Shown piece by piece: positions 20,335 through 30,341 of a stretch of 64,000 bases of DNA; the first letter of the stretch is position 1; the number at the start of each line of letters is the position of its first letter. The position numbers and the translations under genes were made by a program. Location: contig NZ_UGQM01000001.1 in assembly GCF_900454025.1 (NCBI RefSeq), forward strand, positions 5,270,001-5,334,000. The letters are read 5' to 3'. The notes beneath the pieces were generated by a model, which had not been told where the DNA came from, did no database searches, and saw only the letters and a program-made list of their open reading frames with translations. Origin of the DNA: Mycolicibacterium gilvum (lineage in GTDB: Bacteria > Actinomycetota > Actinomycetes > Mycobacteriales > Mycobacteriaceae).

Positions 20335-21762
20335 CTACTTGTCCGTCCCGTCCAGGAGTGACCACTGGGGACCGTCGCCGGTGTCGGTCACCTCGATACC
20401 CGCCTCTTTCAGGCGGTCGCGAATGGCGTCGGCCTCGGCCCAGTCGCGCCGGGCCCTGGCGTCTTCGCGCCGACGGACCTCCGCATGAACCAGGACGTCG
20501 ACCGCGGCGAGCGCCGCCGACGTCTCGTCTCGCGACTCCCACCGCTCGTCGAGCGGGTCGGCGCCCAGGATGCCCATCATCGCGCGGATCGACATGGCGT
20601 GGGTCAGCGCGGCGTCGTGGTCGCCGGCGTCGAGTGCCCGGTTGCCCTCCGCCCGCGCGGCGTGCACCTCGGCCAGCGCAGCCGGCACCGCGAGGTCGTC
20701 GTCGAGCGCCGCGCCGAACTTCGGCGTCCACTCCCCCGGAACCACCGCACCGACCCGCACCCGTACGCGGTGCAGGAAGTCCTCGACGCCGCTGTAGGCC
20801 CTCGCCGCGTCCTGCAGCGCGTTCTCGGAGAACTCCAGCATCGAGCGGTAATGCGCGCTGCCCAGGTAGTACCGCAGCTCGGCGGCCCGAACCCGTTGCA
20901 GCACAGCGGGAATCGCCAGCACGTTGCCCAGCGACTTGCTCATCTTCTCGCCGCCCATGGTGACCCAGCCGTTGTGCAGCCAGAACCGGGCGAAGCCGTC
21001 GCCGGCGGCTTCGGCCTGCGCGATCTCGTTCTCGTGGTGCGGGAACACCAGATCCATTCCGCCGGCGTGGATGTCGAACTCCGCCCCCAGATACGCCTCG
21101 CACATCGCGACGCACTCGGTGTGCCATCCGGGCCGGCCCCGACCCCACGGCGTCGGCCAGGACGGCTCACCGGGCTTGGCGCCCTTCCACAACGTGAAGT
21201 CGCGCTGATCGCGCTTGCCGGTCGCGACACCCTCACCCTGGTGGACGTCGTCGATCCGATGCCCCGAGAGCTTGCCGTAGTCGGGCAGCGTGGAGACGCT
21301 GAAGTAGACGTCCCCGTTGCCTTCCTGATCGGCACAGTAGGCGTGCCCGCGCTCGATGAGCCGGTCGATCAGCTCGACCATCTGGGTGATGTGGCCGGTG
21401 GCGCGGGGTTCGGCGGACGGCGGTAGCACGCCCAGAGCGTCGTAGGCGGCGGTGAACGCGCGCTCATAGGTCGCCGCCCACTCCCACCACGGCCTGCCGG
21501 CGTCAGCGGCCTTGATCAGGATCTTGTCGTCGATGTCGGTCACGTTGCGGATGAACGCGACGTCGAACCCCTTGGCGGTCAACCACCGGCGCAACACGTC
21601 GAACGCGACACCGCTGCGGACGTGCCCGATATGGGGCAGACCCTGCACGGTGGCCCCGCAGAGGTAGATGGAGACATGGCCGGGCCGCAGCGGCGCGAAA
21701 TCGCGCACGCCACCAGACAACGTGTCATAGAGCCGCATGCCGGCTGCGGGGCGATCGGTCAC
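20335..21762 (-). CDS. cysS: Cysteinyl-tRNA synthetase
   Basis: Class I aminoacyl-tRNA synthetase charging tRNA-Cys. The 475 residues contain the HIGH motif in [11 protein letters not shown], the zinc-binding/editing region [18 protein letters not shown], the KMSKS motif in [11 protein letters not shown], and the anticodon-binding C-terminal helices. Length and start (GTG giving MTDR) agree with the M. tuberculosis enzyme. It ends directly at the rlmB start and begins 48 bases downstream of ispF. Confidence 0.96.
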   Translation of the reverse strand: MTDRPAAGMRLYDTLSGGVRDFAPLRPGHVSIYLCGATVQGLPHIGHVRSGVAFDVLRRWLTAKGFDVAFIRNVTDIDDKILIKAADAGRPWWEWAATYERAFTAAYDALGVLPPSAEPRATGHITQMVELIDRLIERGHAYCADQEGNGDVYFSVSTLPDYGKLSGHRIDDVHQGEGVATGKRDQRDFTLWKGAKPGEPSWPTPWGRGRPGWHTECVAMCEAYLGAEFDIHAGGMDLVFPHHENEIAQAEAAGDGFARFWLHNGWVTMGGEKMSKSLGNVLAIPAVLQRVRAAELRYYLGSAHYRSMLEFSENALQDAARAYSGVEDFLHRVRVRVGAVVPGEWTPKFGAALDDDLAVPAALAEVHAARAEGNRALDAGDHDAALTHAMSIRAMMGILGADPLDERWESRDETSAALAAVDVLVHAEVRRREDARARRDWAEADAIRDRLKEAGIEVTDTGDGPQWSLLDGTDK

Positions 21763-21810
21763 GACGGGCCAGCTTACCGGCCGGAACGGTCCGGACCCTC
21801 ATCGCCGATT

Positions 21811-22293
21811 TCAGACGTCTGCCGGGGCGAGCACCAGGGCAGTCGCAATGGCCGCCAGACCCTCACCACGACCCGTCAGGCCCAGCCCGTCGGTCGTGGT
21901 GGCCGACACCGACACCGGCGCGTCCAGTAGCTCTGAGAGAATTCGCTGCGCCTCGGCGCGGCGGGGCCCGATCTTGGGGCGGTTGCCGATCACCTGCACG
22001 GCGGCGTTACCGACTTGGAATCCCTGCTCGACCAGCAGCGTGTGCACGTGGCGCAGCATGTCTGCGCCGCTGACATCCCGCCACTGCGGCAGACCGGTGC
22101 CGAAGACCTCGCCGATGTCGCCCATGCCCGCTGCGGACAGCAGCGCGTCGCAGAGGGCATGGGCGGCGACGTCACCATCGGAATGTCCTGCACAGCCGTC
22201 GCCCTCATCGAACAACAGGCACAGCAGCCGACACGGACGTCCGGCTTCTATCGGATGTACGTCGGTACCGAGACCGACGCGGAACGTCGACAA
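21811..22293 (-). CDS. ispF: IspF, 2-C-methyl-D-erythritol 2,4-cyclodiphosphate synthase
   Basis: Cyclase of the non-mevalonate (MEP) isoprenoid pathway. The 160 residues are complete: metal ligands Asp11 and His13 in GTDVHP, the third ligand His37 in GHSDGD, the [12 protein letters not shown] loop and the signature [22 protein letters not shown]. The start appears to be a rare TTG at 22291-22293 with only a weak GAGAG ahead; no ATG or GTG is suitably placed. It sits just 14 bases after the carD stop. In M. tuberculosis and relatives ispD lies between these two genes; here it is absent. Confidence 0.93.
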   Translation of the reverse strand: MSTFRVGLGTDVHPIEAGRPCRLLCLLFDEGDGCAGHSDGDVAAHALCDALLSAAGMGDIGEVFGTGLPQWRDVSGADMLRHVHTLLVEQGFQVGNAAVQVIGNRPKIGPRRAEAQRILSELLDAPVSVSATTTDGLGLTGRGEGLAAIATALVLAPADV

Positions 22294-22307
22294 ATTTCGA
22301 GCCGCTC

Positions 22308-22838
<531 letters not shown>

Positions 22839-23068
22839 CTACCGGGTGCGGATCAACGATGCAGGTCAGGGGCACAGTCTGGGAACACTAGGGGTTGACA
22901 CACCAGCGAATCCGTGCTTCGCAGGGGCCTTCGGGATGCGGTTTCCGGGTCCGTCCGCCCCTCCGCTACCGCGCGCTTTCGTCACCTACTACTCTGCATA
23001 GTCGAACCGCCGGCACCGATTCGGAACCGGCACGCCACGTCGCTTTGTCGGCCGAGCAGGAGGCCCCA

Positions 23069-23659
23069 GTGAACCCCTTCAAACGGCGCTCATCTGTCGT
23101 CGCCGCCATCTCGACCTGCGGACTGGCCGCGTCGGTCCTGCTCGGTGCGTGCAGCGCCGGCCAGGTGTCGCAGACGGCCACGCAGGAACCCGCCATCAAC
23201 GGCACCAGCGGCCTCGCCGGCGCGATCGCGTTGCGCAACGTCCACCTGGCCGCGACGCAGACCACCGACTACATCCAGCCCGGCACCGAGGTCGACCTGA
23301 TCTTCGTCGCGGCGAACACCTCTGCCGACGTGGCGGACAAGCTCACCGGCATCACGTCCGACGTCGGCGAGGTGACGCTGACCGGAGCCGGCGACGTGCC
23401 GGTCAACGGAGTCCTGGTGGTCGGCACTCCCGATGGGCAGGAGACCGCGCTGTCGTCCATCGAGGCGGCCGACTCGGCCGAGGCCAAGGTCGAGCTCAGC
23501 AAGCCGATCACCAACGGCCTCACCTACGACTTCACGTTCTCGTTCGAGAAGGCCGGCGAGGTGACCGTGGCCGTGCCGATCTCGGCAGGTGAGGCGCCTC
23601 GTCGTGACGACCCCGCCGCCGGCGGCCGGTCGGCCGGCCACTCCGGGGGCGGGCACTAG
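23069..23659 (+). CDS. lpqE: LpqE-type lipoprotein
   Basis: 196-residue exported lipoprotein with a signal peptide from NPFKRRS through a hydrophobic stretch to the lipobox LLGACSAG (Cys at about residue 28). The mature part resembles the copper-chaperone-like beta-fold family around AIALRNVHL and [23 protein letters not shown]. The last 25 residues are a Gly/Ala/His-rich tail. The GTG has CAGGAGG upstream. In M. tuberculosis the gene has the same position before radA. The function is not established. The 270-base gap before it, up to carD, holds both promoters but no sequence I could assign. Confidence 0.85.
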   Translation: MNPFKRRSSVVAAISTCGLAASVLLGACSAGQVSQTATQEPAINGTSGLAGAIALRNVHLAATQTTDYIQPGTEVDLIFVAANTSADVADKLTGITSDVGEVTLTGAGDVPVNGVLVVGTPDGQETALSSIEAADSAEAKVELSKPITNGLTYDFTFSFEKAGEVTVAVPISAGEAPRRDDPAAGGRSAGHSGGGH

Positions 23660-23725
23660 CACCCTCCCGGCGACACGGCCCCGGATCGCCGGGGTTCTGT
23701 CGGTGCGGGCGGCTACGGTCAGCCC

Positions 23726-25129
23726 GTGGCCCGGACAAATTCGAAAGTACGTTCGCAATACCGCTGTTCGGAGTGTCACCACACGACGGCCAAATGGGTG
23801 GGCCGCTGTTCTGACTGCGGCACCTGGGGAACCGTTGACGAAGTCGCGCTGACCGCGGTCGGCGGGGCGACGCGACGTGCGGTGGCCCCGGCGTCGCCGG
23901 CCGTACCGATCAGCTCGATCGATCCGGGGACGACCCGGCACTTCCACACCGGCATCAGCGAGCTGGACCGGGTGCTCGGCGGCGGCCTGGTCCCGGGTTC
24001 GGTCACGCTGCTGGCCGGCGATCCCGGCGTCGGCAAGTCCACGCTGCTCCTGGAGGTCGCTCACCGGTGGGCGTCGACGGGCAGACGGGCCCTGTACCTG
24101 TCCGGCGAGGAGTCCGCCGGCCAGATCCGGCTGCGCGCCGAACGCACGGGCTGCAGCCACGACGAGGTCTATCTGGCCGCCGAGTCCGACCTGCAGACCG
24201 CACTCGGCCACATCGACGCCGTCAGGCCCAGCCTCGTGGTCGTGGACTCGGTGCAGACCATGTCGACAACCGAGGCCGACGGGGTGACCGGAGGGGTCAC
24301 GCAGGTCCGCGCGGTGACCACCGCGCTGACGATGACCGCGAAGACCACCGGGGTGGCGATGCTGCTCGTCGGCCATGTGACCAAGGACGGCGCGATCGCG
24401 GGCCCGCGCTCCCTGGAACATCTCGTCGATGTCGTGCTGCACTTCGAAGGCGACCGCGCGTCGGCGCTGCGCATGGTGCGGGGCGTCAAGAACCGGTTCG
24501 GCGCCGCCGATGAGGTCGGCTGTTTCCTGTTGCACGACAACGGAATCGAGTGTGTATCCGACCCGTCCGGGCTGTTCCTGGACCAGCGCCCCAAGGCGGT
24601 GTCTGGTACCGCGGTGACCGTCACCCTAGACGGCAAGAGGCCCATGATCGGCGAGGTGCAGGCACTCATCGGCGCATCCGCGAGCGGCAGCCCACGGCGG
24701 GCCGTCAGCGGCATCGATTCCTCCCGCGCGGCGATGATCACCGCCGTGCTGGAGAAGCGGGCCCGGCTGCCCGTCGGCACCAACGACATCTACCTGTCCA
24801 CCGTCGGCGGCATGCGGCTGACGGACTCGTCCTCGGATCTCGCGGTCGCGCTCGCGATCGCGTCCGCCTACACCGATCTGGCGCTGCCCACGACCGCGAT
24901 CGCGATCGGCGAGGTCGGACTGGCCGGCGATCTGCGCCGCGTGACCGGAATGGACAAACGGCTCGCCGAGGCCGCCCGGCTGGGGTTCACCGTCGCGGTG
25001 GTGCCGTCGGGGGCGGTCGGCGCGCACGCCGGACTCAAGGTCCTGCAGGCCGACAACATCGGCTCGGCATTGCAGGTGCTGCGGCGGATCAGCCAGAATG
25101 ACGCGAGCCAGGGCAGAGCCGACGACTGA
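23726..25129 (+). CDS. radA: RadA/Sms, DNA repair ATPase
   Basis: RecA-like branch-migration protein that helps process recombination intermediates. The 467 residues have a four-cysteine zinc finger (Cys14, 17, 28, 31), Walker [10 protein letters not shown] around Lys103, the RadA-specific motif KNRFG, and a Lon-protease-like C-terminal domain ([21 protein letters not shown]) without protease activity in this family. GTG start. disA follows after 36 bases, an arrangement conserved in many Gram-positive and actinobacterial genomes, where RadA modulates DisA. Confidence 0.95.
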   Translation: MARTNSKVRSQYRCSECHHTTAKWVGRCSDCGTWGTVDEVALTAVGGATRRAVAPASPAVPISSIDPGTTRHFHTGISELDRVLGGGLVPGSVTLLAGDPGVGKSTLLLEVAHRWASTGRRALYLSGEESAGQIRLRAERTGCSHDEVYLAAESDLQTALGHIDAVRPSLVVVDSVQTMSTTEADGVTGGVTQVRAVTTALTMTAKTTGVAMLLVGHVTKDGAIAGPRSLEHLVDVVLHFEGDRASALRMVRGVKNRFGAADEVGCFLLHDNGIECVSDPSGLFLDQRPKAVSGTAVTVTLDGKRPMIGEVQALIGASASGSPRRAVSGIDSSRAAMITAVLEKRARLPVGTNDIYLSTVGGMRLTDSSSDLAVALAIASAYTDLALPTTAIAIGEVGLAGDLRRVTGMDKRLAEAARLGFTVAVVPSGAVGAHAGLKVLQADNIGSALQVLRRISQNDASQGRADD

Positions 25130-25165
25130 TCACGGAGTGAGCGTCATGAGGATCGTGAGGTCGCA

Positions 25166-26287
25166 GTGGCCGTGAAGTCGTCGGCAGGCAGGTCCACGCG
25201 CACCGTCGTCCCGATGACCCGTCCCACGCTGCGGGAGACCATCGCCCGGCTCGCACCGGGAACACCGCTTCGCGACGGGCTGGAGCGGATCCTGCGCGGC
25301 CGCACGGGCGCACTGATCGTGATCGGCTACGACGACAGCGTCGAGACCATCTGCGACGGTGGCTTCTCGCTCGACGTGCGGTACGCGCCGACCCGGCTGC
25401 GGGAGCTGTCGAAGATGGACGGCGCGGTCGTGCTCTCCAGCGACGGCAGCCGCATCCTGCGGGCGAACGTCCAGCTCGTCCCCGACCCGTCGATCCCGAC
25501 CGAGGAGTCCGGCACCCGGCACCGCTCGGCCGAACGCACGGCGATCCAGACGGGTTACCCGGTGATCTCGGTCAGCCACTCGATGAGCATCGTGACCGTG
25601 TACGTGGCAGGCGAACGGCACGTGGTGCCCGAGTCGGCGACGATCCTGTCGCGCGCCAACCAGACCATCGACACCCTGGAGCGGTACAAGACGCGTCTCG
25701 AAGAGGTCAGCAGGCAGCTGTCGACCGCCGAGATCGAAGACTTCGTGACGCTGCGCGACGTGATGACGGTGGTGCAGCGCCTGGAGATGGTGCGCCGCAT
25801 CAGCCTGGAGCTCGACTCCGACGTGGTGGAGCTGGGCACCGACGGCAGGCAGCTCAAACTCCAGCTCGACGAACTCGTGGGCGACAACGACGTCGATCGC
25901 GAGCTGATCGTGCGTGACTATCACGCCAACCCCGACCCGCCGACGTCCGCGCAGGTGACCGCGACGCTCGAAGAGCTCGACAGCCTTTCGGACAGCGAAC
26001 TGCTGGACTTCACCACGCTGGCACGGGTTTTCGGGTATCCGTCGACGGCCGAGGCCCAGGATTCGGCGATGAGCTCCCGTGGGTACCGCGCGATGGCCGG
26101 CATTCCGCGACTGCAGTTCGCCCACGTCGACCTGCTCGTCCGCAACTTCGGCTCACTACAGGGTCTGCTGGCCGCCAGTGCCAGCGACCTTCAGTCGGTC
26201 GACGGCATCGGATCCATGTGGGCCCGCCACATCAGGGAGGGCCTGTCCCAGCTCGCCGAGTCGACGATCGCCGACCGGCTCGCCTAA
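25166..26287 (+). CDS. disA: DisA, DNA-integrity scanning diadenylate cyclase
   Basis: Makes cyclic di-AMP from ATP and binds branched DNA. The 373 residues contain the DAC domain with DGA (85-87) and GTRHRSAER (RHR at 118-120), a helical spine, and a C-terminal helix-hairpin-helix domain ending [25 protein letters not shown] at 25166 is chosen (weak TGAGG upstream); an ATG at 25214 (MTRPTLRE) would resemble the 358-residue M. tuberculosis form. It pairs with radA. An IS110-type element lies directly after the stop codon, without damaging the gene. Confidence 0.95.
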   Translation: MAVKSSAGRSTRTVVPMTRPTLRETIARLAPGTPLRDGLERILRGRTGALIVIGYDDSVETICDGGFSLDVRYAPTRLRELSKMDGAVVLSSDGSRILRANVQLVPDPSIPTEESGTRHRSAERTAIQTGYPVISVSHSMSIVTVYVAGERHVVPESATILSRANQTIDTLERYKTRLEEVSRQLSTAEIEDFVTLRDVMTVVQRLEMVRRISLELDSDVVELGTDGRQLKLQLDELVGDNDVDRELIVRDYHANPDPPTSAQVTATLEELDSLSDSELLDFTTLARVFGYPSTAEAQDSAMSSRGYRAMAGIPRLQFAHVDLLVRNFGSLQGLLAASASDLQSVDGIGSMWARHIREGLSQLAESTIADRLA

Positions 26288-26293
26288 CTGGCT

Positions 26294-26638
26294 GTAGGTC
26301 GTGTCAAGGCTTTGGATGGGCATGCTGGATCGACATCCCGTTCGGGATGCATTGAGGTGGCTGCTGCGGTGACCAGGGGGTCTGAACGCGGCGGGTGCCT
26401 GGCGCCCACGTTGACGTATGCGACCTCGTGTGGGGTCATCTGGCGTCGTTCGGGCTGCCATGGAGGCGAAGAGCCGGGTGCCAAGTTAGGAGCGGCGTAA
26501 CCCGAGACGGGTCCGCCATAACCGCAGCGGCATCTGATCCGGCCCTTCGTCCCGTCTGTCCAGCGTGGCACTGCCGGCCGTGGTTGTGAAGAGTGTTCTC
26601 CCGAGCTCCTTTCGGCCAGGGCTGGCGCTTCTGGTGGT
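26294..26638 (-). ncRNA. Non-coding end of the IS110 element, possible bridge-RNA region
   Basis: 345 bases downstream of the transposase stop with no supported gene on either strand. It contains a perfect hairpin CATCCCG-TT-CGGGATG at 26334-26349. IS110-family elements encode a structured bridge RNA in a non-coding end that pairs with donor and target DNA. A long stretch on the 3' side of the transposase is the layout known from the IS1111 branch. That this region makes such an RNA is inferred, not shown. Confidence 0.4.
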
Positions 26639-27853
26639 TCAGCTCCAGCGGGCGGGGTCGTAGACGGCGTGGTCGCGGACCAGAGCGTGAGCGATGCGGT
26701 TGGCGCGGTGAGCCAGTGCACAGGCGATGACGCCGCCACGCTTGCCGCGGTCCTTGAGTCCGTGTGCGTAGGTCTTGGCGGTCGGCTCGGTCAGCCACAG
26801 ACCGATACCGAGGTCGATCAGTGCTCGGCGCAGCGCCACGCTGCCCTCGCGGCTGATCGATCCGTCCCGGCGTTTGTGCGCGGATTCGTACTGCATCGGC
26901 GAGAGCCCCGACGCGCGGTAGATCTGGCGTGATCCCGGCCATCTGTTCGGATCACCCAAGGCGGCAGCATAATTGGAGACACGGACCACGCCCCAGCCCG
27001 GCACCGTCGTCAGGGTGCGAAACGGGCTCGACGGTAACAGTCGGGCAAGTTCGGTTTCGGCCTCGGCGATCGTGGTGTCCAGGTTGGTCAACAAGGCCAT
27101 GTCAGCGGCCAGCACACGTCGGGCCACTACGGCATCGCGGGTCGGCAAGGCGTCCTTTGCCGCGGCGATCAGACGCTCGGCGACCGGGCGGCGCAGCTGC
27201 ACATCGCGGGCCGCCGCGAAGCGGATCAACCGATTCACCCCTAACCCCGACAATCGCGCCGGATCGGTGAACTCGGCGGCGACCAGACGCCCGATCTTGG
27301 TACCCAACACATCCGGCAACGCCAACGTCAGTCCGGGAAACGCCCGATCGAGTTGACTGAGTAACTGATTTTTCGTCGCCGTGCGGGTCGCGACCCGCCG
27401 CGACCGATGCTGGGCCCACGCCGCCATCTCTCCGATGAGCACGTCACGCTCACCGATCACCCGGCCCCGGCCAGCCAGCATCAACTCGGCGATCGCCTCC
27501 AGATCGATCCCGTCAGTCTTGAGCCGCCGCCGGCCCATCACCCGACGCTGCTCAGCCACATGAGCAGGGTTGAGTTCGCGCACCTCCCACCCTGGCGGCC
27601 AGTGGTAATCGGCCACCGGTCGGTGGTAGTGCCCAGCCGCTTCTATACCCACTCTGACCTGCGCACACGATGACGTCACGGCCAGCAGGCGCTGCGTCGC
27701 AGCGTCCAGACCCGAGCGGGTCATCGCGAACTCAACCGGGCCCATCAACTGTCGATGAGCGCTATCGGTCACTGACACCATCAACGAGGTCTTGCCGACA
27801 TCGACGGCAACGACGATCGTGGACACCGTGACTGGAGCATTCAGCACAGACAC
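26639..27853 (-). CDS. IS110-family transposase (DEDD recombinase)
   Basis: 404-residue recombinase. The N-terminal RuvC-like domain (Transposase_IS110) has the acidic residues of the DEDD set in VAVDVGKTS (Asp18), VGIEAAGHYHR and KTDGIDLEAIAEL. The C-terminal Transposase_20 domain includes LTTVPGWGVV, the ASGLSP segment and the serine region ISREGSVALRRAL. The frame is intact with no stop or shift, so the element may be active. The GTG at 27853 has GGAGG seven bases upstream, which decides the start against a longer open frame beginning 87 bases earlier. The GGAGG itself lies in one arm of a long inverted repeat. Confidence 0.9.
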   Translation of the reverse strand: MSVLNAPVTVSTIVVAVDVGKTSLMVSVTDSAHRQLMGPVEFAMTRSGLDAATQRLLAVTSSCAQVRVGIEAAGHYHRPVADYHWPPGWEVRELNPAHVAEQRRVMGRRRLKTDGIDLEAIAELMLAGRGRVIGERDVLIGEMAAWAQHRSRRVATRTATKNQLLSQLDRAFPGLTLALPDVLGTKIGRLVAAEFTDPARLSGLGVNRLIRFAAARDVQLRRPVAERLIAAAKDALPTRDAVVARRVLAADMALLTNLDTTIAEAETELARLLPSSPFRTLTTVPGWGVVRVSNYAAALGDPNRWPGSRQIYRASGLSPMQYESAHKRRDGSISREGSVALRRALIDLGIGLWLTEPTAKTYAHGLKDRGKRGGVIACALAHRANRIAHALVRDHAVYDPARWS

Positions 27854-27860
27854 AACAACA

Positions 27861-27949
27861 CCTCCGGGGCGTGCCAGGAGAACTAGAGCGCGCCAAACGC
27901 TCAGGTCCTCGAAGGATCTTTGACAATCCCTTCCTGACACCCCCGGAGG
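27861..27949 (-). repeat. Inverted repeat upstream of the transposase, hiding its ribosome site
   Basis: Arms of about 19 bases: 27861-27879 (CCTCCGGGGcGTGcCAGGA on the plus strand) and 27931-27949 (complement CCTCCGGGGgTGtCAGGA). They are separated by about 50 bases. In a transposase mRNA the GGAGG ribosome binding site would be base-paired in the 3' arm. Many insertion sequences use such a stem to stop translation of read-through transcripts; that role here is inferred. Confidence 0.6.
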
Positions 27950-27977
27950 CGTTTGTGAAGGCCTGGCTCAAGTCATA

Positions 27978-28760
27978 TCAACCGACGGGCGCGGGACCCG
28001 GCACCGGCAGGTGCGGTGCGCCCTCGACCGGTGGCGGCATCGCCGCGGCCTCGGCGAGGATGAACGGCACCGGCGCGGATCTGAGGTTCCCGAGCTGCAC
28101 CACCAGGTTGTAGGTGCCGGCACCGATCGGCTGACGGGGCAGCGGGCAGTTCGGCGCCGAACTCATCCCGGTCCAGGTGACCTCGGTGGTGACCTGCTCG
28201 CCGGGCTGGAACGTCTTGATCAGCGTCTCGTTCGACGGGGCGCAGTCGAGGTTCGACCACAGCCGCTGGTTGTCGAGCGTGTACACGTAGGCGGCCAGCA
28301 CTGCGGCGCCGACATCACGCTGGCAGGCGACCAGACCGATGTTGGTGACCACCATCGTGAACTTCGGCTGATCGCCGACGATGAACTGCGGCTGGTTGGT
28401 GATGCCCTTGACCGCGAGGGTCGAGTCGGGGCAGTCGTCGCCTTCCTTGAGGATCGGCGGCGGCACGACCGCCGCGGTCGGGGTCGGCGTGGGCGGCGGC
28501 GCCTGCTGCGCGGGCGGCTGGATCGGTGACTTGACGTCGGGGTTCTCCCCGGGCAACGGCGGCGGCGCGGCCTGCCCGGTCTCGGCCGCGGATTCGCTCG
28601 CGGCGGGCTGCTCGGTGCTTCTGGTGTTCAGCACCACGACAGTGATCACCGCGACGACGACCGCGATGACCAGCGCCGCGATGCCTGCGGCCAGCGCGCG
28701 ACGTCGCCAGTAAATCTGCCTGGGCAGCGGCCCATGCGGTTCCAAATCCAGCACATCCAC
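27978..28760 (-). CDS. Conserved single-pass membrane protein (Rv3587c-like)
   Basis: 260-residue protein with a short cytoplasmic N-terminus (LDLEPHGPLPRQIYWRRRAL), one strong transmembrane segment (about residues 24-46) and a Pro-rich linker (PPAQQAPPPTPTPTAAVVPPP). The external beta-type domain carries two Cys (CPDSTL, LVACQRD) plus others in DCAPSNE and NCPLP. No function is known. The start is uncertain: a GTG at 28760 gives MDVLDLEP, a GTG at 28778 adds six residues, and neither has a clear ribosome site. Its stop lies next to the right end of the IS110 element; the gene is intact. Confidence 0.8.
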   Translation of the reverse strand: MDVLDLEPHGPLPRQIYWRRRALAAGIAALVIAVVVAVITVVVLNTRSTEQPAASESAAETGQAAPPPLPGENPDVKSPIQPPAQQAPPPTPTPTAAVVPPPILKEGDDCPDSTLAVKGITNQPQFIVGDQPKFTMVVTNIGLVACQRDVGAAVLAAYVYTLDNQRLWSNLDCAPSNETLIKTFQPGEQVTTEVTWTGMSSAPNCPLPRQPIGAGTYNLVVQLGNLRSAPVPFILAEAAAMPPPVEGAPHLPVPGPAPVG

Positions 28761-28810
28761 ACGGTAAGCCCAGGTCACGCCGCGTCGTTCGAGGTTGCCC
28801 GGCGTGTCGT

Positions 28811-29431
28811 CTAGCTCTCGCCGATGTCTCCGATGTGGTCGCGCAGATCCACCTTGCCGTCGGCGAGGTGGTAGGTGAGGCCGACGATCGCCAGCTTGCC
28901 GGCGTTGACCGCCTCGGCGATCGCCGTCGAACGGCTCAGCAGCTGCTTGCCCGTCTCGGTCACGTGCCTGGCCTCGAACTCGTCGACCCGCGACAGTCCG
29001 TCGCGGCGACCCACCAGGATCGACGGCATGACGCGCTCCACGACGTCACGCACGTAGCCGCCGGGCACCTCGCCGTCGTCGAGCGCACCCAGGGCCGCCT
29101 TCACCGCGCCGCAGCTGTCATGGCCCAGCACGACGACGAGCGGCACCTCGAGCACCGACACCGCGTATTCGATGGAGCCCAGCACCGCGGAGTCGATCAC
29201 GTGTCCGGCGGTCCGCACCACGAACATGTCTCCGAGCCCCTGGTCGAACAGGATCTCGGCGGCGACGCGGCTGTCGCCGCACCCGAACACGACGGCGGTC
29301 GGCTTCTGCGCGGCGGCCAGGCTGGCCCGGTGGTCGGTGCTCTGGCTGGGATGTTGGGGTTTGCCGGCGACGAAGCGCTCGTTACCCTCTCTCAGTGCTT
29401 TCCAGGCGGTCAACGGATTCGTGTTCGGCAT
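28811..29431 (-). CDS. canB: Beta-class carbonic anhydrase
   Basis: Interconverts carbon dioxide and bicarbonate in the cytoplasm using zinc. The 206 residues carry the zinc ligands and catalytic dyad of the family: Cys with Asp-Arg in FGCGDSRVAAE and His/Cys in LGHDSCGAV. The flanking motif FVVRTAGHVIDSAVLGSIEYAV is near-identical to the M. tuberculosis enzyme (Rv3588c). The ATG at 29431 (MPNTN) is preferred; an ATG at 29440 would add three residues. It is divergent from mutY, whose start is only about ten bases away. Confidence 0.94.
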   Translation of the reverse strand: MPNTNPLTAWKALREGNERFVAGKPQHPSQSTDHRASLAAAQKPTAVVFGCGDSRVAAEILFDQGLGDMFVVRTAGHVIDSAVLGSIEYAVSVLEVPLVVVLGHDSCGAVKAALGALDDGEVPGGYVRDVVERVMPSILVGRRDGLSRVDEFEARHVTETGKQLLSRSTAIAEAVNAGKLAIVGLTYHLADGKVDLRDHIGDIGES

Positions 29432-29441
29432 GGCCGTCATT

Positions 29442-30335
29442 GTGCCTGAGCCGGTCTCGATGATCGATCCGAACGAGCTGATCCGTTGGTATGCCACTGC
29501 GCAACGGGATCTGGCGTGGCGCCGGCCCGGGGTGTCGGCGTGGCAGATCCTGGTCAGCGAGTTCATGTTGCAGCAGACGCCGGTCGCGCGGGTGGAGCCG
29601 ATCTGGCTGGACTGGGTGGCCCGCTGGCCGACGCCGTCGGCGACGGCCGCCGCGAGCGCGGCCGACATCCTGCGGGCATGGGGCAAGCTGGGCTATCCGC
29701 GGCGGGCCAAACGGCTGCACGAGTGCGCGACGGTCATCGCCACCGAGCACGGCGACGTCGTGCCCGACGATGTGGACACCTTGTTGACCCTGCCCGGTGT
29801 CGGGACCTACACCGCGCGCGCCGTCGCGTGTTTCGCCTACCGCCAACGGGTTCCGGTCGTCGACACCAACGTGCGGCGGGTGGTGGCCCGCGCCGTGCAC
29901 GGTCTGCACGACGCGGGACCGCCGTCCACGCGCGACCTCGCCGACGTCGCCGCGCTGCTCCCCGACGACGACACCGCCCCGCACTTCTCGATCGCGGTCA
30001 TGGAGCTGGGTGCGACCGTGTGCACGGCACGGGCTCCGCGCTGCGGTGTGTGCCCGCTGACGCACTGCGCGTGGCGGTCCCGGGGTTTTCCCGCGGGCAC
30101 CGGCCCGGCCAGGCGTGTGCAGCGCTACGCCGGCACCGACCGTCAGGTCCGCGGTCGTCTGCTGGATGTGCTGCGCGACAACGCTTCTCCGGTCACCCGC
30201 GCAGAACTCGACGTGGCGTGGACGACCGACCCCGCCCAGCGGGACCGCGCGCTGGATTCGCTGCTGGTCGACGGGCTGGTCGAGCAGACGGCCGACGGAC
30301 GCTTCGCGCTGGCCGGTGAAGGCGACCAGACGTGA
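29442..30335 (+). CDS. mutY: MutY, A/G-specific adenine glycosylase
   Basis: Removes adenine mispaired with 8-oxoguanine. The 297 residues include the catalytic region SEFMLQQTPVARV, the helix-hairpin-helix plus Gly/Pro/Asp motif LPGVGTYTARAVACFAYRQ-VPVVDTN, and a [4Fe-4S] cluster motif CTARAPRCGVCPLTHC (C-x6-C-x2-C-x4-C type). The C-terminal NUDIX-like 8-oxoG recognition domain of enteric MutY is replaced by a short winged-helix-like tail, as in other mycobacteria. The GTG at 29442 is chosen by length; an ATG at 29460 is an alternative. It shares its promoter region with canB. Confidence 0.92.
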   Translation: MPEPVSMIDPNELIRWYATAQRDLAWRRPGVSAWQILVSEFMLQQTPVARVEPIWLDWVARWPTPSATAAASAADILRAWGKLGYPRRAKRLHECATVIATEHGDVVPDDVDTLLTLPGVGTYTARAVACFAYRQRVPVVDTNVRRVVARAVHGLHDAGPPSTRDLADVAALLPDDDTAPHFSIAVMELGATVCTARAPRCGVCPLTHCAWRSRGFPAGTGPARRVQRYAGTDRQVRGRLLDVLRDNASPVTRAELDVAWTTDPAQRDRALDSLLVDGLVEQTADGRFALAGEGDQT

Positions 30336-30341
30336 GGATGA

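Larger units (their letters stand above)
26294..27968 (-). mobile_element. IS110-family insertion sequence
   Basis: About 1.67 kb between disA and the convergent membrane-protein gene, carrying one transposase and long non-coding flanks. The hexamer CTGGCT occurs at 26288-26293, just after the disA stop, and again at 27963-27968, which suggests the insertion point; exact ends are not certain because this family lacks clear terminal repeats. The short sequence GTGTCA occurs near both ends in opposite orientation (26301-26306; 27935-27940 complement). The element is intergenic and breaks no gene. Confidence 0.75.

Noticed and set aside
26929..27673. Plus-strand open frames within the IS element
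   Set aside because: All are opposite the transposase and lack any accessory-protein motif, so no cargo gene is claimed.
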